Shown here: piece by piece, positions 1 to 4,774 of the stretch
Layout of the letters: each line of letters begins with the position of its first letter
Position numbering within the stretch: the stretch's first letter is position 1
DNA from: Clostridiaceae bacterium
Lineage (GTDB): Bacteria > Bacillota > Clostridia > Saccharofermentanales > UBA5734
NCBI GenBank assembly: GCA_012729935.1
Contig: JAAYBY010000143.1
Span: 1 to 7,097 of the forward strand
Length of the DNA stretch: 7,097 nucleotides
Direction of reading: 5' to 3'
The notes under the pieces: generated by a model
What the model saw: the letters and a program-made list of their open reading frames with translations, nothing else
Told to the model about the DNA's origin: nothing
Databases searched by the model: none
Position numbers and translations under genes: made by a program

Positions 1-2
1 AT

Positions 3-452
3 TTGAGATCATCTATCAGAATAGGAAAATCATCTAAAAGACAGTTTACTGATCCATCTTTAGCCGCAGCAATTTTAGGAGCTTCGAGTAAAAGACTACT
101 ATCGGACTTACACACGTTTGGTCTTTTATTTGAATCATTATGCATTAGAGATCTTCGAATTTATTCCGATGCTATCGGAGCCAAATTGTACCATTATCGC
201 GATGAAACAGGACGTGAGATCGATGCCATCATCGAATTGCCTGATGGGAAATGGGGAGCATTTGAAATAAAACTTGGTGCTAATCAAATTGATATAGCTG
301 CCGAAAACTTACTCAAAATTCGCAAATTCATGGAATCTGATAAAAAGGCAATTGCTCCGGAAATTCTCTGCATCATCTGTGGCATAACAGGCTATGCTTA
401 TACCCGTGACGATGGTGTTATGGTTGTACCTATAACTGAGCTGAGACCATGA
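3..452 (+). CDS. AAA ATPase with DUF4143 domain, C-terminal part (5' end outside window)
   Basis: This is the tail of a larger protein; the frame is open to the left edge and the first TTG is not a credible start. The visible 149 residues resemble the C-terminal DUF4143 region of the bacterial AAA ATPases that pair an N-terminal P-loop domain with a nuclease-like C-terminal domain. The supporting motifs are a Leu/Phe-rich helix (residues 39-50, GLLFESLCIRDL), then YRDETGREID (65-74) and AFEIKLG (86-92). Together these give the D...ExK pattern typical of the PD-(D/E)XK-like fold. The P-loop half would lie upstream of base 1. The function of this family is poorly known; members are often found singly in accessory DNA. 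Two strong hairpins follow the stop codon. Family assignment is fairly secure, biological role is not. Confidence 0.75.
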   Translation: MRSSIRIGKSSKRQFTDPSLAAAILGASSKRLLSDLHTFGLLFESLCIRDLRIYSDAIGAKLYHYRDETGREIDAIIELPDGKWGAFEIKLGANQIDIAAENLLKIRKFMESDKKAIAPEILCIICGITGYAYTRDDGVMVVPITELRP

Positions 453-453
453 C

Positions 454-490
454 TGTATCAACTATTTCCATTATGGAAATAGTTGATACA
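454..490. repeat. Perfect 17-bp inverted repeat just after the DUF4143 gene
   Basis: The arms TGTATCAACTATTTCCA (454-470) and its exact complement (474-490) flank a three-base TTA loop. The repeat starts two bases after the stop codon. It could end or protect the transcript, but no T-run follows the stem, so a classic intrinsic terminator is doubtful. Its core is nearly identical to the next hairpin. Confidence 0.85.
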
Positions 491-525
491 TCTGAATTTT
501 ATAAGAAGTTAATCCGTATTGATAG

Positions 526-552
526 TGGTTATTTCCATTTAGGAAATAACCA
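526..552. repeat. Second hairpin sharing the core of the first
   Basis: The 11-bp arms TGGTTATTTCC (526-536) and GGAAATAACCA (542-552) enclose a five-base loop. The 19-base centre (530-548) matches the centre of the first hairpin (463-481) at 17 of 19 positions, 67 bp away. The arms outside the core differ between the two hairpins but remain self-complementary, which suggests the palindromic shape or a protein-binding core is what matters. The rest of 553-650 holds no other recognisable feature. Confidence 0.8.
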
Positions 553-650
553 TTATTCAATTGGCCATTATTGCAGACTCAGAAATATAATTTGCGACGT
601 ATCCACAGGCCCTTCCTAACGACCCCTAGGAGCATATGATATGGTCGCTA

Positions 651-675
651 TTACTCCCACTCTATCGTAGCAGGC
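651..675 (-). other. att-like fragment of a guaA 3' end
   Basis: On the minus strand this stretch encodes PATIEWE and a stop codon. Bases 653-668 match 2588-2603, the end of the resident guaA, at 15 of 16 positions in the same orientation. The 3' end of guaA is a known integration target for genomic islands, which leave a copy of the gene end at the far boundary. The fragment is read as that far-end copy. No integrase lies between the two copies, so the element would be decayed or mostly deleted. Confidence 0.6.
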
Positions 676-1100
676 GAGCTGCGATCTCCTTTTGCTGCTA
701 TACATTTTTTACATTTACAATTATTGAAGAAAAAATCATCGAAAACAATCTCATCGAAAAGCTCAGCAGCCATTTGAACCAGGCCCTTAAGCTTATCGCG
801 ATAAAAATCATCACTATAGCAGTATGTTTTAAAATCAGAAAGCTCATCGATCGTTACTGTGATTCCGGCAGCAGTTTCAATACCACGCTCGCGAAACCAG
901 GCCTTGAGCGCAAGCAGCGTTGCCCTCTCAGGCACCACCATATCTCGATGTATCTCCAAATAAACCTTGCCAAAACGCACATGTTTAAGCATCTGACTGA
1001 TCCTATCAGTCATCACCCCAATATCATCACCAAGAGGTGCGATCTCCAGAGCCCTGATATACAACGCCGCCCGGAAATTCTGATAACCATCACTCTTCAT
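651..1100 (-). CDS. Truncated hypothetical gene fused to a guaA 3' end (chimeric ORF)
   Basis: The start ATG at 1100-1098 is chosen because a GAGGTG ribosome binding site lies seven bases upstream; the longer open frame to 1259 has no such site. The 149-residue product reads as the start of an alpha/beta, possibly TIM-barrel-like, protein. It has strand-like KVYLEIHRD (45-53) and GIETAAGITVT (73-83), an acidic stretch FDEIVFDDFFF (115-125), and a cysteine cluster CKCKKC (128-133). I do not recognise a named family; the acidic stretch recalls glycoside-hydrolase-like proteins, but this is only an impression. The coding sequence stops abruptly after KGDRS. The last seven residues, PATIEWE, are the canonical C-terminus of GMP synthase and share near-identical DNA with the end of guaA at 2586. 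I infer that the gene lost its 3' part at a recombination junction near 672-680 and took its stop codon from the guaA fragment. It is probably non-functional. Confidence 0.65.
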   Translation of the reverse strand: MKSDGYQNFRAALYIRALEIAPLGDDIGVMTDRISQMLKHVRFGKVYLEIHRDMVVPERATLLALKAWFRERGIETAAGITVTIDELSDFKTYCYSDDFYRDKLKGLVQMAAELFDEIVFDDFFFNNCKCKKCIAAKGDRSSPATIEWE

Positions 1101-1150
1101 AACACCACACCTCAAACGCACCCACGCACTGAAACTTCCCACAATCCCCC

Positions 1151-1216
1151 GTCTCACCGAACAAATATCAGAGTTGTGTTGTTGTTTGCTCGAATCATTC
1201 GTTATACGACGTGGGT
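1151..1216. repeat. Island repeat, copy A (degenerate)
   Basis: It begins with GTCTCACCGA (1151-1160), identical to 2492-2501 in copy C. It contains the palindrome CGAATCATTCG (1191-1201), identical to 2334-2344 in copy B, followed by ACGACGTG, also shared with B. The middle part has diverged. It lies upstream of the truncated gene. Confidence 0.6.
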
Positions 1217-1387
1217 TGAGTGTGTGGTATTGATGTCTATGTGGCCGTTTTAGAAACAATCTGTTCGTTGGAACATGTCAATGGGTTTTTCGGTTATATT
1301 TGAAAACCCTACGTTCGAGGAAATATATCAACATTCGGCAATTGAGCAACGTATAAACCAATCGATATACTCCATTTGATATACTTC

Positions 1388-1432
1388 CGGTCTGCTGCTA
1401 TAAGGCATTGACATAACCTTGGCAACAGACCG
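1388..1432. repeat. Imperfect inverted repeat downstream of the RidA-family gene
   Basis: CGGTCTGCTGC (1388-1398) pairs with GCAACAGACCG (1422-1432) at 10 of 11 positions around a 23-base loop. It lies about 50 bases past the stop of the minus-strand RidA-family gene and might act as a 3' structure, but no clear T-tract follows on that strand. Confidence 0.4.
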
Positions 1433-1481
1433 TTTATCCTTTCATTTACTACATTCAACTGGCTGTAGTGTTATATGCAGC

Positions 1482-1847
1482 TTATTTTTTATACGCAATT
1501 GCATCAATTTGTGCATGAAGCCCATCTGGACCACCAATATGTGCAAAATCTGTCTGGATTGTTTTTCTTGCGGGATATTTACCAGCGAAACGTTCATTAA
1601 AAACCTTTTCCATGATAGGTATATCCCATGGATCTCTTAATAAAACATCTACCTTGACCACAGATTCTAAAGTCAAACCAATTTCTTTTAGTCGATGTTC
1701 CATATCATCCAATGCACCATGTATCTGTGATTCAACAGATTGTCCAACATTTCCTACACAGAAATTTAAAAACACAAAATCTCCTGCCTCTACCATTTCT
1801 GACCATGCATTTTCTTCGTTTACATGATATCTTTTAATACTAGTCAT
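1482..1847 (-). CDS. RidA/YjgF/UK114-family protein
   Basis: The 121-residue product has the size and pattern of the RidA (YjgF/UK114) superfamily of small trimeric proteins. It shows GDFVFLNFCVGNVGQSVESQIHGALDDMEHRL-like features at 22-53, VVKVDVLLRD (63-72), FNERFAGKYPARKTIQ (83-98) and the terminal strand QIDAIAYKK. Canonical RidA deaminates reactive 2-aminoacrylate-type enamines/imines using an arginine in the segment after PAR. Here that segment reads TDFAHIGGPDGLHAQ and has no matching arginine, so the protein likely belongs to another Rid subgroup with a different or unknown activity. The start at 1847 is supported by GGAGG (1861-1857 on the minus strand) about nine bases upstream. The gene stands alone between a WYL fragment and the truncated gene, and is AT-rich compared with guaA. 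It is the only intact gene in the island-like region. Confidence 0.85.
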   Translation of the reverse strand: MTSIKRYHVNEENAWSEMVEAGDFVFLNFCVGNVGQSVESQIHGALDDMEHRLKEIGLTLESVVKVDVLLRDPWDIPIMEKVFNERFAGKYPARKTIQTDFAHIGGPDGLHAQIDAIAYKK

Positions 1848-1870
1848 AGTTCATTACCTCCGTTACTTTA

Positions 1871-1901
1871 ATATTATGAGTTAATTTTAACTGAGAAACT
1901 A
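1871..1901 (-). promoter_or_regulatory. Possible promoter and operator of the RidA-family gene
   Basis: On the minus strand, CATAATAT (1878-1871) could serve as a -10 element, but a -35 at the usual distance (TAGTTT) is poor. A small palindrome, AGTTAATTTTAACT (1879-1892), lies directly upstream of the -10, where a regulator could bind. This is a weak prediction. Confidence 0.25.
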
Positions 1902-1920
1902 CGACAGCAGTATGTCATAG
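1899..1920. repeat. Short hairpin at the end of the WYL fragment
   Basis: CTACGACA (1899-1906) pairs with TGTCATAG (1913-1920) with one mismatch, around a six-base loop. It overlaps the fragment's stop codon. A run of T follows on the plus strand and TTTCTC on the minus strand, so it could be a weak terminator in either direction. Confidence 0.35.
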
Positions 1921-2262
1921 TTTTTGATACAGAGAAACTATTTTTTTCGCCGATTCAAGTACACGATTTCTGATATACTCTGGTTCCTTGATCTCAATCC
2001 CATCACCAAGCGATAATAGCGTTCCAAACCATAAGTACTCATTTTCTATGACATAGAGTACCATATCACAATCGTTGTTTTCATATTCACAAGTAATTAT
2101 ACCGTTAAGATACTCAATAGCCTTAGCACGCGCCTCCGATTTGCAGTGAGCGATTATTTCAATATTCTTTGGAGGCATCTTTTTATCGTTTCCATTCAAT
2201 ACTTCCTCCGCGCTTTTATGCTCTTTTGTAAAAGCAGCATCAATTATTTTGGCATTTCTCAT
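1915..2262 (-). pseudogene. C-terminal fragment of a WYL-domain transcriptional regulator
   Basis: The 115 residues match the end of WYL/WCX regulators, which normally carry an N-terminal helix-turn-helix, a WYL ligand-sensing domain and a C-terminal WCX domain, about 300 residues in all. The supporting segments are the late-WYL pattern RNAKIIDAAF (residues 2-11) and the WCX end LWFGTLLSLGDGIEIKEPEYIRNRVL (76-101). The reading frame continues upstream of the ATG, and its codons back to about 2292 still encode family-like sequence (NGYRTYKLIRM). Homology therefore does not start at the ATG, and no ribosome binding site precedes it. Just beyond, the sequence changes into island repeat copy B, and an in-frame stop lies at 2329-2331. 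The DNA-binding half is missing. I infer a 5'-truncated, non-functional remnant, possibly cut by insertion or recombination at the repeat. Confidence 0.7.
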
Positions 2263-2300
2263 TCTAATAAGTTTATATGTTCTGTAACCGTTCTTAACAA

Positions 2301-2357
2301 CCGAATCAGCGCAGAGGAGCGCCTTTGATCACGCGAATCATTCGTATCACGACGTGA
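2301..2357. repeat. Island repeat, copy B
   Basis: CCGAATCAGCGCAGAGGAG (2301-2319) matches copy C (2498-2516) at 18 of 19 positions. Two small palindromes follow: CGAATCATTCG (2334-2344) and TCACGACGTGA (2347-2357). Outer segments TTTGATCAC and GTGAGTAAA can also partly pair. The layout is an outer stem holding two inner stems, as in copy C. The copy abuts the point where WYL homology ends. Confidence 0.7.
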
Positions 2358-2360
2358 GTA

Positions 2361-2432
2361 AACAAAACAACTGCATACTCGTGGTCCTCGAAGCTTCGCT
2401 TCTGCGGAATACTCGCCTGCAGTCATTTTGTT
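2361..2432. repeat. Long imperfect hairpin
   Basis: AACAAAACAACTGCA (2361-2375) pairs with TGCAGTCATTTTGTT (2418-2432) at 13 of 15 positions. Within the loop, ACTCG occurs on both sides (2377-2381 and 2411-2415), and the perfect palindrome CGAAGCTTCG lies at 2389-2398. It may be a structural repeat unit or an RNA fold; no gene reads through it. Confidence 0.55.
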
Positions 2433-2491
2433 CTTATAATTATTGCTTGCTTTGAAATTGTTTATCCAAGCAAAAAATTGTTGCTAACTCC

Positions 2492-2587
2492 GTCTCACCG
2501 AATAAGCGCAGAGGAGGACTATTGTTTCAACGAGACATTCGTTGGAGCACAGCGACAACGACGCGAGTCGAAACAATAGTCCCCCTC
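2492..2587. repeat. Island repeat, copy C: three-way-junction structure at the guaA 3' end
   Basis: The outer stem pairs 2511-2528 with 2570-2587. Its perfect 13-bp core is GGACTATTGTTTC with GAAACAATAGTCC, then one mismatch, then four more pairs reaching into the guaA stop codon. Inside are CAACGA-GACAT-TCGTTG (2528-2544) and CGAC-GCGA-GTCG (2559-2570), the latter with a GNRA-type loop. It could end or stabilise the guaA transcript, although no U-tract follows. The GTCTCACCGA start is shared with copy A and the CCGAAT...GAGGAG block with copy B. Confidence 0.75.
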
Positions 2588-3869
2588 ACTCCCACTCGAT
2601 CGTGCCCGTCGGCTTGGGTGTCAGATCGTAACAAACACGATTGACATGGGGGACTTCATTGACAATTCGCTCTGTGATTCGGTCTAACACAGCCCAGTCC
2701 AAATGAGCGATCGTGGCGGTCATTGCGTCAACCGTATGTACAGCACGGATGATGACAGGGTACTCGTACGAACGCTTGTGATGGCGAACACCAACTGATT
2801 TGAACTCAGGTACAACTGTGAAATACTGCCAGACCTTATCAGCCAGACCGGCTCGCTCGAATTCCTCTCTCAAGATGGCGTCAGATTCCCTGACTGCCTC
2901 CAGCCGATCGCGGGTAATCGCTCCCAGACAGCGAACACCTAACCCCGGACCTGGAAACGGCTGGCGGCTGACCATATTTTCCGGCACGCCCAAAGCGCGT
3001 CCCACAGCGCGGACCTCATCTTTATACAGATATTTGATGGGTTCAATCAGGTCAAAGGACAAGTCGTCCGGCAGACCACCGACATTGTGATGCGCCTTGA
3101 TCGCCTGCGCGGTTTTGGTTCCGCTTTCAACGATATCAGGGTAGATCGTTCCCTGAGCCAGAAAACGGATTCCCTCTAGTTTTCCTGCCTCTTCTTCAAA
3201 GACGCGGATAAATTCAGTGCCGATGATTTTTCGCTTGATTTCCGGATCGGAAACACCGTCCAGTTTATCGAGGAAGCGATCAGCAGCATCAACATAAATC
3301 AACGTTGCGCCCATCTGCTTTTGAAAAACCTCGATCACCTGCTCCGGTTCACCTTTGCGCAGCAGTCCGTGATTAACATGGATGCAAGTTAATCGGTCAC
3401 CGATCGCCCGAATCAACAGGGCAGCGACCACCGAACTGTCAACACCACCGGACAAAGCCAAGAGTACATGTTCAGAACCGACTTGACGGCGAATTTCCTG
3501 TGTTTGTTTCTCGATAAATGCTTCAATCGTCCAGCTTTGATCACAGTGGCACTGGTCAAACAAAAATGTTTTGATGATCGCTTCGGAAAATTCCGGGTGA
3601 TCAATCTGTGTCATATCTGAACAGCCAAACGCGATCTTCGGAACATCGAGAGCAAGAATATCCGGTGATGGCATCACCTTGCAGCCCGATACGGTACGGT
3701 TTAAGCCGCCATTAAAGATTAGTCCTTTAATCTGAGGCATGGCACGTATCGCGTCAGCCGTGAGATCATGCGGCTGTATTTCGCTGTATACGCCCATCTT
3801 GCGAATTAAGCGTGCTAATTCAGAATGATCGGTTCCACCGAGATCAATAATAACGACGACCTGTTCCAT
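2586..3869 (-). CDS. guaA: GMP synthase with a shortened, probably inactive glutaminase domain
   Basis: GuaA converts XMP, ATP and a nitrogen donor into GMP, the last step of GMP synthesis in the cytoplasm. The 427 residues are short; the family is usually about 510-525. The ATP-pyrophosphatase domain looks complete: P-loop SGGVDS (140-145), HGLLRKGE (167-174), DPEIKRKIIG (208-217), AQGTIYPD (238-245), HHNVGGLP (260-267). The dimerisation domain carries QPFPGPGLGVR (303-313) and ends in TGTIEWE. The N-terminal class I amidotransferase domain is only about 109 residues, compared with about 200. It keeps the first strand (VVVIIDLGG), the oxyanion-like NGG (53-55) and HPEF (91-94), but jumps from VPKIAFGCSD (76-85) almost straight to HPEF. 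The catalytic motif G-V/I-C-Y-G is gone; one cysteine (83) sits out of register. The frame is intact, so this looks like a reduced domain, not recent decay. I infer ammonia-dependent activity, or a partner glutaminase elsewhere. The ribosome binding site GAGGAGG ends four bases before the ATG. Confidence 0.95.
   Translation of the reverse strand: MEQVVVIIDLGGTDHSELARLIRKMGVYSEIQPHDLTADAIRAMPQIKGLIFNGGLNRTVSGCKVMPSPDILALDVPKIAFGCSDMTQIDHPEFSEAIIKTFLFDQCHCDQSWTIEAFIEKQTQEIRRQVGSEHVLLALSGGVDSSVVAALLIRAIGDRLTCIHVNHGLLRKGEPEQVIEVFQKQMGATLIYVDAADRFLDKLDGVSDPEIKRKIIGTEFIRVFEEEAGKLEGIRFLAQGTIYPDIVESGTKTAQAIKAHHNVGGLPDDLSFDLIEPIKYLYKDEVRAVGRALGVPENMVSRQPFPGPGLGVRCLGAITRDRLEAVRESDAILREEFERAGLADKVWQYFTVVPEFKSVGVRHHKRSYEYPVIIRAVHTVDAMTATIAHLDWAVLDRITERIVNEVPHVNRVCYDLTPKPTGTIEWE
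2588..2603 (-). other. Native guaA 3'-end copy of the att-like repeat
   Basis: These bases encode the end of GuaA (TIEWE and most of the stop codon) and are repeated in the same orientation at 653-668 with one mismatch. If an element integrated here, this would be the gene-proximal junction. Confidence 0.5.
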
Positions 3870-3900
3870 GTTGCCTCCTCATTAATACGATTACTCGTTC

Positions 3901-3958
3901 ATCATACCATAGCTCAGGCAGATCGGAATTATATCAATTTACAGAAATAATCAGGCAA
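3901..3958 (-). promoter_or_regulatory. Candidate guaA promoters
   Basis: Two candidates lie upstream of guaA on the minus strand. TGGTATGAT (3909-3901) is a good extended -10 about 30 bases before the start codon, with a weak -35. Farther up, TTGCCT (3958-3953) and TATAAT (3933-3928) are separated by 19 bases, longer than ideal. No clear terminator separates the upstream ATPase gene from guaA, so read-through is also possible. No purine-riboswitch-like fold is evident in the short leader. Confidence 0.4.
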
Positions 3959-3979
3959 GTATAATGCCCTTATGGTCGT

Positions 3980-4774
3980 TTAAGACAAGAGCATCCGGTC
4001 GTTATCGAGTTCTGTACCGCTCACCCGCTCAAACTGGTGCAGCAGATCTTCAACCGTTAACTTCTGCTTGTCATCACCTTCAATATCGAGAATGATCCGG
4101 CCTTCATGCATCATGATCATCCGGTTGCCATACCGGATCGCCTCACGCATATTGTGCGTAATCATCAAGGTTGTCAACCGGTATTTTTCAATCAGTGCTT
4201 GCGTGACGTCAAGAACGCGCGCGCCGGTTTTCGGATCCAGGGCGGCTGTATGCTCGTCCAACAGCAGAATTCTCGGCTGTTTCAAGGTAGCCATCAGCAG
4301 CGTCAATGCCTGTCGCTGACCGCCTGATAAGAGTTTAACTTTTGTTGACAGACGGCCTTCCAGCCCCAGATTCAGATCCTGAAGCAGTGTCTTATACTGA
4401 TCGCGTTCCGTACGAACGATACCCCAGGACAGACCGCGCCGCTGTCCCCTTCTGGCTGCAAGTGCCAGATTTTCATCGATCCCCATATCGCCGGCTGTTC
4501 CCTGCATGGGATCCTGGAAAACACGCCCCAGATAACGTGCACGCCGGTATTCCGGCAGCCAGGTCACATCATCTGAATCAATGAGAACCTGGCCGTTGTC
4601 CGGGAGAACAGCTCCGGATATGATATTCAGCAATGTGGATTTACCAGCGCCATTTCCGCCGATAACCGTCACAAAATCACCGTCGTTAAGATGTAAATCC
4701 ACCGAGTGGAGGACCGGATTTTCGTTTGGTGTTCCGGGATAAAAGGTTTTGCTGACGCCCTTGATATCAAGCAT
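3980..4774 (-). CDS. ABC transporter ATP-binding protein (TrpY/COG1101-like)
   Basis: This is the cytoplasmic ATPase that drives the importer encoded with it. The 264 residues hold all ABC motifs: Walker A GGNGAGKST (39-47), Q-loop glutamine 87 (VFQDPM), signature LSGGQRQ (149-155), Walker B ILLLDE (169-174), D-loop ALDP (178-181) and switch histidine 207 (ITHNM). The family usually accompanies a BPD_transp_2 permease and an ABC_sub_bind lipoprotein, as here. The start at 4774 is chosen over 4780 and the longer open frame to 4849 because AAGGAGG lies seven bases before it; 4780 is only about one base from that site. The gene overlaps the end of the permease by eight bases, which suggests translational coupling. 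Substrate cannot be read from the ATPase. Confidence 0.93.
   Translation of the reverse strand: MLDIKGVSKTFYPGTPNENPVLHSVDLHLNDGDFVTVIGGNGAGKSTLLNIISGAVLPDNGQVLIDSDDVTWLPEYRRARYLGRVFQDPMQGTAGDMGIDENLALAARRGQRRGLSWGIVRTERDQYKTLLQDLNLGLEGRLSTKVKLLSGGQRQALTLLMATLKQPRILLLDEHTAALDPKTGARVLDVTQALIEKYRLTTLMITHNMREAIRYGNRMIMMHEGRIILDIEGDDKQKLTVEDLLHQFERVSGTELDNDRMLLS

Larger units (their letters stand above)
1101..1481. other. Non-coding stretch with repeat copy A and a hairpin
   Basis: No convincing gene lies here. It holds the start region of the truncated gene, a copy of the island repeat (1151-1216), and an imperfect hairpin at 1388-1432. The rest (about 1220-1385) is AT-rich sequence in which I see no gene or clear signal. 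Confidence 0.5.
2263..2585. other. Palindrome-rich intergenic region between guaA and the WYL fragment
   Basis: No gene is visible apart from the leading codons of the WYL remnant (2263 to about 2300). The region holds repeat copy B, a long imperfect hairpin (2361-2432), an AT-rich linker with a 7-bp stem (TTGCTTG 2443-2449 with CAAGCAA 2467-2473), and repeat copy C, which runs into the guaA stop codon. Confidence 0.6.

Noticed and set aside
636..1253. Long plus-strand open frame opposite the truncated gene
   Set aside because: It is the antisense of a minus-strand gene with a good ribosome binding site and protein-like composition; the plus product lacks recognisable motifs.
1101..1259. N-terminal extension of the truncated minus-strand gene
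   Set aside because: It runs through repeat copy A, has no ribosome binding site and its composition is unlike protein; ATG 1100 has a fitting site.
2443..2473. Stem TTGCTTG/CAAGCAA as a terminator
   Set aside because: Only 7 bp with a 17-base loop and no T-tract on the minus strand; mentioned only as part of the intergenic region.
2301..2587. CRISPR-like array from repeated blocks
   Set aside because: The copies are few, unevenly spaced and diverged, and lack uniform spacers; no cas genes are present.
3870..3979. Terminator between the ABC ATPase gene and guaA
   Set aside because: Only a 4-bp stem (GGCA/TGCC) without a T-run is visible, so no terminator is called.
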